From Bacteroidales bacterium (GTDB lineage Bacteria > Bacteroidota > Bacteroidia > Bacteroidales > UBA932): DNA of 48,161 nucleotides. The stretch lies in the NCBI GenBank assembly GCA_017544265.1, contig JAFYEM010000003.1, forward strand, positions 1 to 48,161, given 5' to 3'. The notes below the pieces were generated by a model. The model had not been told where the DNA came from. It searched no databases and worked only from the letters and a program-made list of their open reading frames with translations. Both the position numbers and the translations under genes were made by a program. How positions within the stretch are numbered: position 1 is the first letter of the stretch; each line of letters starts with the position of its first letter. Positions 24,340 through 33,537 of the stretch are shown here, one piece after another.

Positions 24340-25433
24340 TTTCTGAACAGTGCGGCGGCGTTGCAGCCTCCGAATCCGGAGAGCAGTTTCACAAAACATT
24401 TTCCGCCGACGGGGCGGTTTTCCGCCGACAGATTGAGCGGATTGCTGACTCCGCATTCGCTGAAGCCCTTGATTCCGGGAAGGATACCTGCATCGGCCGC
24501 TTTCATCGCAAGTATGGTCTCAAGCACTCCGGCGGCGCCCATGGTGTGTCCATAATAGGACTTCAGCGCCATTACCGGGACGTCCTGCAGCCCGGCCCTC
24601 GAAAGGGCGACGGATTCCATCTCGTCATTGTAGGGCGTGGCGGTGCCATGAACCCCCACAAAGTCCGGGCGCCCGCTCCCAAGTACTGCCCTGAGAGCAT
24701 TGTAGCAGCCTTCCGCAGTGCGCGAAGGGCCGGAGATATGGTTCGCGTCGTTCCGTATCGCGCCTTCCGCAATCTCCCAGCCGGGAGCCTCCGAGGCTGT
24801 GAAGACCATGGTCGCGGCAGCCTCTCCGGGATTCAGCCCGCAGCGGTACTTGTCAAATGGACGGCACTGTTCGGGAGAGAGGGCCTTCAGCGAAGTGAAG
24901 CCGCTGATTATGAATTTGGACTGGACCTCTGCGCCTATCACCACGGCGTTGTCAAACTCGCCTGACTCCAGTCGCCGCCTGGCCTGTATGATTGCGGCAA
25001 GTCCGGAAATGCAGGCGTTGGAGACGACAAAAGGCTTTCCGGGGTTGCCGAAATGGCGGAGGACTCTGGCCGCGGACACCGCCAGCGGCACGTCCTTTTC
25101 CTTCGGCAGGCAGTCCACATTCCCCTTTATCGAGGAAAAAATAAAAGCTGTCCGCTCCGAAGAAGGGTCTATCCCCGCCTGTGCAATGGCCCGGGTAGCG
25201 GAAAGCACCATTATGATTTCGAAGAAGGTAAGCCCGAGGATATGCTCCTCCGAGGCGATAAGAACTATCTTCTCCCTGTCAAACAGAGACGCAGGGACAT
25301 TGCCCTGGAAACCGAACGGATTTTCATGAATCCGCACTCCGCTTTCGCCTGCAAGTACTTTCGAGAAGTTCTCGCTTGCCGTCATCCCCAGCGGAGAGAC
25401 AATGTTGTTCCCTATGCAGACGATTCTTTTCAA
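24336..25433 (-). CDS. 3-oxoacyl-ACP synthase-like ketosynthase
   Basis: 365 residues with an intact triad: Cys in VSNACISGLAA (about 141), His in GVHGTATPYNDEME (about 263) and His in YYGHTMGAAGVLE (about 296). CGLNPGEAAATMVF and SGFGGCNAA are the usual flanking motifs. It is shorter than FabF and divergent at the N-terminus. The start overlaps the upstream dehydratase stop by 4 bases. It probably performs one set of condensations in polyene chain building. Confidence 0.9.
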   Translation of the reverse strand: MKRIVCIGNNIVSPLGMTASENFSKVLAGESGVRIHENPFGFQGNVPASLFDREKIVLIASEEHILGLTFFEIIMVLSATRAIAQAGIDPSSERTAFIFSSIKGNVDCLPKEKDVPLAVSAARVLRHFGNPGKPFVVSNACISGLAAIIQARRRLESGEFDNAVVIGAEVQSKFIISGFTSLKALSPEQCRPFDKYRCGLNPGEAAATMVFTASEAPGWEIAEGAIRNDANHISGPSRTAEGCYNALRAVLGSGRPDFVGVHGTATPYNDEMESVALSRAGLQDVPVMALKSYYGHTMGAAGVLETILAMKAADAGILPGIKGFSECGVSNPLNLSAENRPVGGKCFVKLLSGFGGCNAAALFRK

Positions 25434-25870
25434 GCTTGATTCATTTCCCGGTCCGAAAGAGCTATTTTAAGCTGTCCGCTTGCAATGGTCTCTCCCCGTG
25501 ATTTTGTCTCGGCACCCACCAGGGTAATTCCGAAAACATCATGGATGACGGTAATCTCCGTGCGCAGCAGTTCTCCCGGCGAGGGGCGGCGCAGTACCTG
25601 GAAGTTCTTTACGGAGCCGATTACGCCGATTCTGACCGGGGTGTGGTCTATGTATATAGCCTTGTAGCCGAGGCGCGCAGCGGCAGTCTGGGCCATTATT
25701 TCCACGATTGCGTCGCTGCGCAGCAGGCCGTCCTCTATGAAAAGACCCCCCGCCGGCACGGTGTACTCCGTGGCGGCAGAGTCGTCTGTGAATTCCACGA
25801 TGTGGTCGCAGAAGAGAAACGGTTCCCTCTGCGGCAGTATTACATGTATGTCAACTTCCCGGATATCCAT
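25430..25870 (-). CDS. Hotdog-fold thioester dehydratase, ApeP/FabZ-like
   Basis: 146 residues. ILPQREPFLFCDHIVEF is the FabA/FabZ-type entry motif. Further on come GLLRSDAIVEIMAQTAAA and GSVKNFQVLRRPSPGELL, which match the central helix and strand of the hotdog dehydratases. The expected HxxxP active-site His is not evident in the usual place, so catalysis may depend on the second hotdog protein at 20379-20726, like the ApeI-ApeP heterodimer. The gene starts in a TAATG overlap with the acyltransferase gene. Confidence 0.78.
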   Translation of the reverse strand: MDIREVDIHVILPQREPFLFCDHIVEFTDDSAATEYTVPAGGLFIEDGLLRSDAIVEIMAQTAAARLGYKAIYIDHTPVRIGVIGSVKNFQVLRRPSPGELLRTEITVIHDVFGITLVGAETKSRGETIASGQLKIALSDREMNQA

Positions 25871-26733
25871 TATTCCCAGATGTTGAAGAAATTGAACCAG
25901 TGGTCCGGATGCTTCTTAACTATTGTTTCGGCCAGCCCGACAGCCTCTCTTGCCATTTCCACCGCCGGAGCGGGGGTGAGTTCCCTGGTCCACACGTTGT
26001 ACTTGTGCACTCCGCTCTTGAGGATGATTACCCCGATGACTGGAACTTTCATTTTCTCTGCGAAGATGAAAGGTCCGGCAGGGAAGCGGGCGTTGCCGCC
26101 GAGGAAGGGAATAAGGAAATACTTGCCGGATCCATAGACCCTGTCGGCGGGCATGCTGACAATTTCTCCATTGCCAAGCGCCTCCACCAGGGTGAACAGG
26201 TGCGACATGTCCTCACTTACCTCCACCATGCGGATATTGTTCTCGCGGAACAGCTTTTCCCGGCCTTCCATCACGGCTTTCGTTTCGCCTGAATAGACCA
26301 GGGCGTTTATCCTTTTGGTGTTGGTCTTGAAGGTGTAACCGCCCATTTCATAATTGCCGACGTGCGAACTCAGCATTATGAATCCGCCTTTGTCCGGCAA
26401 ATGCTCTTTTACCGCTTTGTCCTGGCTGTAGTCCATCTTGAATTTCCTGCCGGCGTACATCGCGAAGCGGTCCACCACTACCATTCCGAGGTTGAACTCG
26501 TTCAGATAGACATGGAAAAAACTTCTGACCGGAGCGTATCCGATGCGGCGGAAAAATCGGTAGGAGGCCCTGTAGCCCTTCCTGTCTATAAGCATGTAGA
26601 AGGGAATAACAAGGGAGACGATGCCGTAAATCAGCGGCAACGGGACCACCTTGCAGATAGCTATCAGAGCCTTCTGCATGAACGGAGTCCCGTCGGTGGT
26701 TCCCCTCCAGTGCTTATGGGAGTACTCAGGCAA
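25870..26733 (-). CDS. LpxL/HtrB-like lysophospholipid acyltransferase
   Basis: 287 residues. The catalytic HX5E motif appears in LSSHVGNYEMGG (about 124), followed by the hydrophobic core PADRVYGSGKYFLIPFLGG. The N-terminal HWRGTTDGT is the W-G-T-G motif typical of these proteins. The start seems to be a rare TTG at 26733, overlapping the carrier protein by 8 bases, since the first ATG (residue 19) would cut that motif off. The family transfers acyl chains to lipids or lipid A. In this cluster it probably transfers the polyene acyl group. Confidence 0.85.
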   Translation of the reverse strand: MPEYSHKHWRGTTDGTPFMQKALIAICKVVPLPLIYGIVSLVIPFYMLIDRKGYRASYRFFRRIGYAPVRSFFHVYLNEFNLGMVVVDRFAMYAGRKFKMDYSQDKAVKEHLPDKGGFIMLSSHVGNYEMGGYTFKTNTKRINALVYSGETKAVMEGREKLFRENNIRMVEVSEDMSHLFTLVEALGNGEIVSMPADRVYGSGKYFLIPFLGGNARFPAGPFIFAEKMKVPVIGVIILKSGVHKYNVWTRELTPAPAVEMAREAVGLAETIVKKHPDHWFNFFNIWE

Positions 26734-26968
26734 CTTTTTCGAGGATGAATCCGCAGAAGTCTCCGTAGGTCTTGATGACTTTGAAGTCTTCGGGTTTCAT
26801 CTTAAGACCGAACTCCTGCTCGACCAGCACCACTACGTCCACTACTTCCAGGGAGTCGATGCCGAGGTCTTCGCGAAGGGATGCTTCGGGAACGATTTTC
26901 TCTTCGTCAATTTCGAGTTCGTCAACAAGGAAAGCCTTGGTTTTTTCCTGAATTTCTGCAAGTGTCAT
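26726..26968 (-). CDS. Acyl carrier protein (second)
   Basis: 80 residues with the phosphopantetheine site LGIDSLEVVDVVVLVEQEFG (Ser about 39). Strongly acidic and helical, typical ACP length. It follows the methyltransferase after 12 bases. The cluster thus has two carrier proteins, as in E. coli aryl-polyene loci, one possibly for the starter and one for extension. That division is inference. Confidence 0.92.
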   Translation of the reverse strand: MTLAEIQEKTKAFLVDELEIDEEKIVPEASLREDLGIDSLEVVDVVVLVEQEFGLKMKPEDFKVIKTYGDFCGFILEKVA

Positions 26969-26980
26969 GTCAGTTCGATT

Positions 26981-28084
26981 TTAAATTGTTTTTTTACATA
27001 CTATTATGCTGTGACCGCCGTCTCCGAGGAAATCGTGGATGGCCTCGATTTCAATGCCGCAGTCACGGATTATTCTTACCATGTCGTCGGAATTGTACAT
27101 TTTGCTGTTTCCATTGGCAAGTGCTGTGAAATAGAGCGATGTCATGGTCAGGCAGAAGGCGGCCGGCTCGAACTTCTGGCGGTCCCAGAAAGTCTCCATG
27201 ATGCACAGGCGGGTACCCTTGTCCATGATTTTCGCCGCCCTGGAAAGTATGCTCGCGATTTCTTTTTCGCTGAAGCAGTCCAGAAACTGGCTCATCCAGA
27301 TGATGTCCGGATGCACGTCGGAGGGGAATTCATTTTTATCGTCCAGCAGGTTCATGCCCCTTCCGTCGATTCGTTCAGCCCCTTCCTTTCCCGCGGTCGC
27401 TGCTTTCATCATCTCTATCTGCTGGGGCAGGTCCACTATGGTCACCATGACCTCAGGGTCATGGGCGACGCATTTCTCGGCCCACCTTCCGGTGTTCCCG
27501 CCGACGTCCATAATCTTCTTCGGATGGTAGCTGAACACCACTTCCAGGGCTTTCCCGAAGGAATTGTCGGAGTAATAGTGATCGAAGCCGAACCAACTTT
27601 TCTGAACCTGGGGAGGAAGCGAGGACAGGCCTTCGTATATGGTCGGCCACGCTCCGAAATGCTCCAGGCCGGCAGGCCTGCCTTCCCTGACGGACTCTTC
27701 CAGGCGGAACATGCCGATGTAGTTGACATCATGGTTGAAGTCCATGTTGACCTTGATCATCGGATCGTTCAGCAGGAACCAGCCCGTCTTGCTGAGGGAG
27801 AACCTGTCAGTATCGGGGTCCACAGTCAGGGTGCCGATGGAAAGGGAGGCTTCCATAAGGACCTTGGCGCCGTAGAGAGGCAGCCCGGCGGCTTTCGCGG
27901 CTTCTTCGACAGTCAGCCCTGTATCTGAATTCCGGATGGCGTCCAGCAGCCCGGTCTTCACCGCGACTCGGCTCGCCTGGAAAACCATCGGCCCGAAGGC
28001 AATGAGTTCGGCGTAGCGCTGGGCGGATGCCGCGGGGACATCATCTTTGGTGTAACGAGCCTTTACATCCGGAGAAAGATTCAT
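26981..28084 (-). CDS. SAM-dependent methyltransferase (O-methyltransferase family 2-like)
   Basis: 367 residues. The N-terminal winged-helix dimerisation domain (AELIAFGPMVFQASRVAVKTGLLDAI, then VEEAAKAAGLPLYGAK) is followed by the SAM-binding domain with KIMDVGGNTGRWAEKC near 195 and VTIVDLPQQIEMM. The architecture is that of plant-type and polyketide O-methyltransferases. It is the first gene of the operon behind its own promoter. It may methylate the aromatic head of the polyene, but the substrate is not known. Confidence 0.85.
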   Translation of the reverse strand: MNLSPDVKARYTKDDVPAASAQRYAELIAFGPMVFQASRVAVKTGLLDAIRNSDTGLTVEEAAKAAGLPLYGAKVLMEASLSIGTLTVDPDTDRFSLSKTGWFLLNDPMIKVNMDFNHDVNYIGMFRLEESVREGRPAGLEHFGAWPTIYEGLSSLPPQVQKSWFGFDHYYSDNSFGKALEVVFSYHPKKIMDVGGNTGRWAEKCVAHDPEVMVTIVDLPQQIEMMKAATAGKEGAERIDGRGMNLLDDKNEFPSDVHPDIIWMSQFLDCFSEKEIASILSRAAKIMDKGTRLCIMETFWDRQKFEPAAFCLTMTSLYFTALANGNSKMYNSDDMVRIIRDCGIEIEAIHDFLGDGGHSIIVCKKTI

Positions 28085-28106
28085 AAATGTATAGTATTAA
28101 AACTTG

Positions 28107-28153
28107 CAAATTTACACTTTATTTCCTTAATACCGAAAAAAACTCTAATTTTG
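28107..28153. promoter_or_regulatory. Divergent promoters of the polyene cluster
   Basis: Minus strand TAAATTTG (28107-28114) precedes the methyltransferase operon by 22 bases. Plus strand TAATTTTG (28146-28153) precedes the ketosynthase operon by 24 bases. Clear TTG boxes at the normal spacing are lacking on both strands, so the promoters may be weak or activator dependent. No palindromic operator was evident in the 93-base gap. Confidence 0.6.
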
Positions 28154-28177
28154 CATCCTAAAACATAACAAGTTACT

Positions 28178-29395
28178 ATGGAAAGAGTTGTAATTACCGG
28201 AATGGGAATATATTCGTGCCTTGGAAAAACGCTTGACGAGGTGCGGGATTCGCTTTATTATGGCAAATCAGGAATTGTGCTGGACCCTGTCCGCAAGGAA
28301 ATGGGCTTCCGCTCGGGCCTGACCGGCTTCCTGGAAGTGCCGGACCTTAAAAAAGAACTTCCGCGTGCCCAGCGTGTCTATATGCCCGAGCAGGCAAAAT
28401 ACGCCTATTGCGCCACCCGCGACGCCCTTGCGGCCGCGAAGATAGACATGGACTATCTGCTGGCGCACGACGTGGGCATACTATATGGCAACGACAGCAC
28501 CGCAGAACCTGTCTATAACGCCGTGAAGACCATCGTGGACAAGAAAGACACGATGCTCTGCGGCGCCGGAGCCATTTTCCAGTCGATGAACTCTACGGTG
28601 ACCATGAACCTGGGCTGCATCTTCAAGCTCCGCGGCATCTCGCTGACCGTTTCCGGCGCATGCGCCAGCGGTTCGCACGCCATCGGCCTGGGTGCCCTAC
28701 TGATTCAGAACGGGCTTGAGGACATGATAGTCTGCGGCGGCGCGCAGGAGGTGAATCCCGCGGCCGTTGGCTCTTTCGACGGCATTTCTGCTTTCTCCAC
28801 CCGCGAGGACGCTCCTGAAAAGGCCTCCCGTCCCTTCGACAGGGACCGGGACGGACTGGTTCCGAGCGGCGGTGCGGCGACCGTGATACTGGAGAGTTAT
28901 TCTTCAGCAGTCAAAAGGGGAGCGCCCATTATCGCCGAAGTTCTCGGTTACGGTTTCTCCGGAAACGGCGACCATATCTCTTCGCCCAATGTGGCAGGAC
29001 CTGAAAAGTCCCTCGCCATGGCGCTTCGCCGTGCAGGACTGCGTCCCGGAGACATCGGCTATGTCAATGCGCACGCGACATCCACCCATGTGGGGGATGC
29101 GAACGAAGCCAAGGCTATCTACAGCGTCTTCGGCGAAAAGAGCGTCGAGGTCACATCCACCAAGTCCCAGACCGGCCACGAAATGTGGATGGCCGGCGCA
29201 TCGGAGGTGATTTATTCAATAATCATGATGAAGGAAGGATTCATCGCCGCCAATCTCAACTTTGAGAACGAGGATGAGGATTCCTGCCACCTGCTGATTC
29301 CCGCCGAGAGGGTTTCCAAGAAGTTCGACACCTTCCTCTCCAATTCCTTCGGCTTCGGCGGCACCAACTCCACCCTGATCATAAGGAATCTGTGA
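28178..29395 (+). CDS. 3-oxoacyl-ACP synthase (FabF-like ketosynthase), divergent operon
   Basis: 405 residues, the longest of the three active ketosynthases. The triad is complete: Cys in VSGACASGSHA (about 165), His in NAHATSTHVGD (about 299) and His in QTGHEMWMAGASE (about 335). GLVPSGGAATVILE and SNSFGFGGTN are present. It opens the plus-strand operon and is followed by the flavoprotein in a GTGA overlap. Confidence 0.93.
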   Translation: MERVVITGMGIYSCLGKTLDEVRDSLYYGKSGIVLDPVRKEMGFRSGLTGFLEVPDLKKELPRAQRVYMPEQAKYAYCATRDALAAAKIDMDYLLAHDVGILYGNDSTAEPVYNAVKTIVDKKDTMLCGAGAIFQSMNSTVTMNLGCIFKLRGISLTVSGACASGSHAIGLGALLIQNGLEDMIVCGGAQEVNPAAVGSFDGISAFSTREDAPEKASRPFDRDRDGLVPSGGAATVILESYSSAVKRGAPIIAEVLGYGFSGNGDHISSPNVAGPEKSLAMALRRAGLRPGDIGYVNAHATSTHVGDANEAKAIYSVFGEKSVEVTSTKSQTGHEMWMAGASEVIYSIIMMKEGFIAANLNFENEDEDSCHLLIPAERVSKKFDTFLSNSFGFGGTNSTLIIRNL

Positions 29396-30795
29396 GCAGC
29401 GCCGTCATAATCGGCGCCGGCCTCGGAGGTCTTCAGACGGGCTACATGCTCGCCAGGGAAGGTTTCGGGGTAACTGTGCTCGAGAAGAATCCCGTCGTCG
29501 GCGGCTGCCTGCAGTCGTTCCGCCGGCGGGGTGTCGTTTTCGACACAGGCATGCACTATGTCGGAGCCCTGGGCCCCGGCGAGACCATGCGGCCGGTTAT
29601 GGAGTACTACGGCCTGATGGACCTTCCGTGGGTCCAGATGGACCCGGAATGTGTCGATGAAGTCGTGATAGACGGTGAGTCTTTTGCCCTTCCTTCCGGC
29701 TACGGACGCTTTACCGAACTCGTCGGAGACCGTTTCCCCGCTTTCAGGAGCGAGGTGGCCGCCTATGTCCGCGGCATCCGCGAGGCGGTCGCCGACCCGG
29801 CCGGGGCGTTCCGCGTCAATGCCTTTGACTGGCTGAATTCAACGGTCAGCGACCCACTTCTTCGCAAGGTCCTTTCGGGTGCCTCGCTCAGGCTTGACCA
29901 GGATGCCGCCACGCTGCCGCTTTATGTCTATGCCAGAATTACCGATTCCTTCCTCCAGAGCGGCTGGAGGCTGCGGGGCGGAGGCCAGCAGCTCGTGGAT
30001 TCGCTCGCTCGCGGAATAGAGTCCATGGGAGGTCGGGTAATCACCGGCTGCGAGGTCGTTTCCATAGACGAAAACACTCCCGGAAAGGCATCTGTGAGCA
30101 CATTGAAACATGGCTCTTTCGAGGCTGACTGGGTGGTTTCGGACCTTTCCCCCTCGCTTACCATGAATCTCGCTTCGGCTTGTCCTTCAATCAAGAATAT
30201 CTACCGTCGCAGAGTCTCTTCGCTGCGCTCTTCCTGGGCCGCTTTTACGCTTCAACTGCATGTCCAGGGCATGCCCTATGTGAATCACAACATACATATC
30301 CACAACGGCGGCGCCGATCCCTGGAGCCCCGCGCCGTTCTCTTCATTCATGGTCAGTTACGGCGTACCGGAGGGGAATCAGTCGGAGACCATAGACATAA
30401 TTACTCCCATGGCGTGGGAGGATGTGGCTCAGTGGGAAGGCACTGCGCCGCTTCGCCGCGGAAAGGACTACGCAGAACTGAAGGAGAACGCTGCGCAGCG
30501 CTGCCTGGAGGCGGTATCCGGCCGGCTTCCGGGTCTTCGCGAGGCGATTAGGGAAAGTTACAGTTCCACGCCGCTTACGTGGCAGGACTATACCGGTTCT
30601 CCCTGCGGTTCGGCTTTCGGTATCCTTAAAGACAGCTCGAATCTGCTGCTTACGATGCTGAGCCCGCGCACACCTATTCAAAATCTCGTCCTCACCGGAC
30701 AGAATCTTCACATCCACGGCATTTTCGGAGTGTCCATGACAACCCTTGCTACATGCCGGGAAATAACAGCTAAAGAATTAAGTTACGATATATGA
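29392..30795 (+). CDS. FAD-dependent oxidoreductase, phytoene desaturase/retinol saturase-like
   Basis: 467 residues starting with a GTG that overlaps the ketosynthase stop. The dinucleotide-binding motif VIIGAGLGGLQTGYML (5-20) and VVGGCLQSF are followed by the CrtI-type FDTGMHYVG, and LRGGGQQLVDSLARGIESMGG near 198. Near the C-terminus LVLTGQNLHIHGIFGVSMTTLATC matches the family's second FAD contact. Such enzymes insert or remove double bonds in polyenes, and similar flavoproteins occur in several flexirubin-type clusters. The exact step here is not known. Confidence 0.87.
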   Translation: MSSAVIIGAGLGGLQTGYMLAREGFGVTVLEKNPVVGGCLQSFRRRGVVFDTGMHYVGALGPGETMRPVMEYYGLMDLPWVQMDPECVDEVVIDGESFALPSGYGRFTELVGDRFPAFRSEVAAYVRGIREAVADPAGAFRVNAFDWLNSTVSDPLLRKVLSGASLRLDQDAATLPLYVYARITDSFLQSGWRLRGGGQQLVDSLARGIESMGGRVITGCEVVSIDENTPGKASVSTLKHGSFEADWVVSDLSPSLTMNLASACPSIKNIYRRRVSSLRSSWAAFTLQLHVQGMPYVNHNIHIHNGGADPWSPAPFSSFMVSYGVPEGNQSETIDIITPMAWEDVAQWEGTAPLRRGKDYAELKENAAQRCLEAVSGRLPGLREAIRESYSSTPLTWQDYTGSPCGSAFGILKDSSNLLLTMLSPRTPIQNLVLTGQNLHIHGIFGVSMTTLATCREITAKELSYDI

Positions 30796-31520
30796 AAAAC
30801 GCACTTGTCACCGGAGGAAGCCGCGGTATCGGCCGTGCAGTCTCCATCGCCCTCGCCAGCGAAGGCTACAATGTAATAATTAATTACGTCAGCAATGAAA
30901 AAGCTGCCCAGGAGACCGCTGAGGCGGTCGTTGCGGCTGGAGGTACGGCTGAGCTGCTCCGCTTCGACGTGGGGGACGCGGCAGCCGTGGCAGAGGCGCT
31001 TTCTGCCTGGAGGGGCAAGCATCCGGACGAGTACATCGAGGTGCTCGTGAACAACGCCGGAATCCGCCGCGACAATCTGATGGTTTGGCAGAGCCCGGAC
31101 GAGTGGTCCGCGGTGCTGAAGACCAACCTGGACAGTTTCTTCTTCGTTACAAAAGAAGTGCTCCAGCCGATGCTTCTGAAAAAATTCGGCAGGATAGTCA
31201 ATATGGCTTCGCTTTCCGGCCTGAAGGGCCTTCCGGGCCAGGTCAATTACTCTGCGGCCAAGGGCGGACTCATCGCCGCGACCAAGGCGCTCGCCCAGGA
31301 AGTGGCCCGCAAGGGGGTTACCGTCAATGCCGTGGCGCCCGGATTTATCAAGACTGATATGGTGGACGGGCTTGACGAGGCTGCCCTCAAGAAGGATATT
31401 CCCATGAACCGTTTCGGCGCTCCGGAAGAGGTCGCCTCGCTGGTTGTTTTCCTCGCCAGCCGCGCCGCCTCCTATATCACCGGCGAAACCATCTCCGTCA
31501 ACGGCGGCCTGTACACCTAG
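30792..31520 (+). CDS. fabG: 3-oxoacyl-ACP reductase (FabG-like)
   Basis: Short-chain dehydrogenase, 242 residues: NADPH motif TGGSRGIGRAV near 7, VNNAGIRRD near 80, catalytic Ser in MASLSGLKG and YSAAKGG (Tyr about 154, Lys about 158), and the C-terminal TGETISVNGG. It supplies the ketoreduction step of each polyene cycle, coupled to the flavoprotein gene by an ATGA overlap. It is the only ketoreductase in the cluster. Confidence 0.93.
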   Translation: MKNALVTGGSRGIGRAVSIALASEGYNVIINYVSNEKAAQETAEAVVAAGGTAELLRFDVGDAAAVAEALSAWRGKHPDEYIEVLVNNAGIRRDNLMVWQSPDEWSAVLKTNLDSFFFVTKEVLQPMLLKKFGRIVNMASLSGLKGLPGQVNYSAAKGGLIAATKALAQEVARKGVTVNAVAPGFIKTDMVDGLDEAALKKDIPMNRFGAPEEVASLVVFLASRAASYITGETISVNGGLYT

Positions 31521-31554
31521 CAGTTGCTGAAGTCTCTGGCGGATGTGGCCGCAC

Positions 31555-33537
31555 CTACAGGCGGTATTCTACTGAGAGGAAGGCGTTGACTCCAGGCATG
31601 GGGTAGCCTTTGACTATTTCGTAGCGGCAGTTGAAAATATTGTTGCAGTTTGCGCTGACAGTTATTTCGGAGGGTGCTGAGCGCCCTCTGAATGGTTTCA
31701 GGCTGAAGGTTTTGGAAAGGGAAATGTCCGTGACGCTCCAGGGAGCGAGCAGGAACTCATCCAGATTGGCGCTGTTGGACCAGCGTTTTCCGTTTAGAAT
31801 TGTGTTCCATCCCAGCTGCCATTTCCTCCAGCCGAGAGTCAGGTCGGCGCTTCCGCTGTGCAGCGGAATGTACGGCAGCTGGTTTTTCCATGAAATGCTT
31901 TCCTGGTCGGAAAGGTTCAGGGCCTTCTGCAGTGTATAGCGGAGGGTGAGCTGTGCATTGAACTGCCCTGCCGTGAAGTTGTTTTCAATTTTGACATCCA
32001 GTCCGGTGATGTCAGCCTTTCCGATGTTGAGCATGCTCCAGCGGAACTGAGAGGCCGTGGGGATGGCCAGGATTTTATTTGTCACCCTGTTGTAGTAGGG
32101 CGAAAGCCGCAGAATTCCATTCCAGTGAGCTGTTTCCGCGCTCAGACTGACGTCCGCGCCGAACTGCGCGGCGTATTCGGGTTTCAGTGCAGAATTACCT
32201 ATCAAGGAGTAATAGAGGTCGTTGAAAGAGGGCAGGCGGCAGGTGTATTTTGCGAACAAATCGGCCTCCAGCCACTTTGCGGGTGCGGCATAGACACTTA
32301 TCGAAGGCATCCAGGCACCGCGGAAGGAATCTTTCATAGACCATCCGCCTGCATCAGGCGTTTTGAATCTGTCCCACGCTCCGATATAGGAAATGTTCGC
32401 CTCGGCACGGAAGTCCTCCAGGCTGAACCGGGCGGAGAGAGCCCCGTTTGCCGTGGTGCGCCGGGGGGTGACAAACTGTCCGGCATCGGAATCCAGTGAA
32501 TTTCTCTGGACGTCGGCGGCGAGGTCTATCGCGAAGGACTCGGCGATGAGCACTGACTGCGAAAGGGACAGGAAGGCCGACTGCTGACGGTAGTGCAGGT
32601 CGTAAGGAAGGGCCATCGGATTGTTCTCCGGATGGGTGTTGTAGTGGATGTAGTCGTTGGCGTATTTGAGCCTGAGAGCAGTGGAGTAGCGCTCTCCCCA
32701 GTCCTGGGTCCAGCTGCCCTGGACGAAGAAATTCTGGTCCGCCTGCCTTTCGGCACTGAGGGGGAAGCCCATGGCCCTGCGGATTACCGGCCCGGGAAAG
32801 CCCCTTTCTGAGCCATAGGCATAGATCCTGAGCCGTATGTCTCCGCCCCGGGGAGCGGCGAACAGCTGAGTTTCCAGGCGCAGGCTGCGTATGTCTCCGT
32901 TCTCCCTTACTAGCGTGGTGTCGAAGAAGGGATACTTGTATTTTCCGTTGTTGTAGAGGAACTCGGCGGATGCCCTCAGAGTCACCGGACCGAGTTCATG
33001 GTCCCACTGGAGAGAGGGATTGACGCTGGCGAAACTGCCGCCCCTGAGGCGGAAAACGCCGCCGCAGCCGTCCCTGTGCCGGGGCCTGTCGGTGTCCAGA
33101 TGGACAGATGCTCCGGCAGAATATTCGGCGGCTGTCTGCATGCGGCTGCTTTTCCGGGAATTGTACAGCGCGACAGAACTGATTCCCCGGGTGGAGAAGC
33201 GGCCCAGATCGACCTGCATGTTCTGGGCATTGTCTATTTTGATGCCGTCTATGAATATGCCCACGTGTTCGCTGCCGAGACTGCGCACGTTCACTGTCTT
33301 AAGGCCGCCGGCGCCGCCGTAGTCCTTGACCTGGACTCCGGTGAAACGCCTGATGACGTCCGCCACCATTTCCGGCGGTGCAGGGAAATCATCAAGCCGG
33401 ACTGTCTCGGCGGGCTTTACGACCGGATATGATTTCACGGAGACCACCCTGGACGAGCGGAGCGTATCTGCCTCATCCCCATAGGCTGACGCCAATGAAA
33501 ACAGTAATACAACGGTTGTTAAAATGGCCCGGAGCAC
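31555..33537 (-). CDS. btuB: TonB-dependent outer-membrane receptor, BtuB-like
   Basis: 660 residues. The start was placed at the GTG at 33537, which overlaps the lipoprotein stop by one base (TAGTG) and opens a signal peptide (VLRAILTTVVLLFSLASAYG). A longer frame would overlap the neighbour by 49 bases. The plug domain has VNVRSLGSEHVGIFIDGIKID (about 75-100) and the barrel ends in an aromatic-flanked VNAFLSVEYRL. The barrel has about 22 strands by length and resembles cobalamin/siderophore receptors. Coupling to a BtuG-like lipoprotein favours vitamin B12 as ligand. No carboxypeptidase-like or CNA-B N-terminal extension typical of SusC is present. Confidence 0.85.
   Translation of the reverse strand: MLRAILTTVVLLFSLASAYGDEADTLRSSRVVSVKSYPVVKPAETVRLDDFPAPPEMVADVIRRFTGVQVKDYGGAGGLKTVNVRSLGSEHVGIFIDGIKIDNAQNMQVDLGRFSTRGISSVALYNSRKSSRMQTAAEYSAGASVHLDTDRPRHRDGCGGVFRLRGGSFASVNPSLQWDHELGPVTLRASAEFLYNNGKYKYPFFDTTLVRENGDIRSLRLETQLFAAPRGGDIRLRIYAYGSERGFPGPVIRRAMGFPLSAERQADQNFFVQGSWTQDWGERYSTALRLKYANDYIHYNTHPENNPMALPYDLHYRQQSAFLSLSQSVLIAESFAIDLAADVQRNSLDSDAGQFVTPRRTTANGALSARFSLEDFRAEANISYIGAWDRFKTPDAGGWSMKDSFRGAWMPSISVYAAPAKWLEADLFAKYTCRLPSFNDLYYSLIGNSALKPEYAAQFGADVSLSAETAHWNGILRLSPYYNRVTNKILAIPTASQFRWSMLNIGKADITGLDVKIENNFTAGQFNAQLTLRYTLQKALNLSDQESISWKNQLPYIPLHSGSADLTLGWRKWQLGWNTILNGKRWSNSANLDEFLLAPWSVTDISLSKTFSLKPFRGRSAPSEITVSANCNNIFNCRYEIVKGYPMPGVNAFLSVEYRL

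Noticed and set aside
26845-26860. CAGGGAGTCGATGCC, similar to the loop of the hairpin elements
   Set aside because: It is the reverse complement of the codons for the carrier-protein motif GIDSLE, flanks are not self-complementary, and conserved protein function explains it.
26651-27928. Open frame of 425 codons opposite the carrier protein and methyltransferase genes
   Set aside because: Spans two real genes and their gap on the other strand without recognisable motifs.
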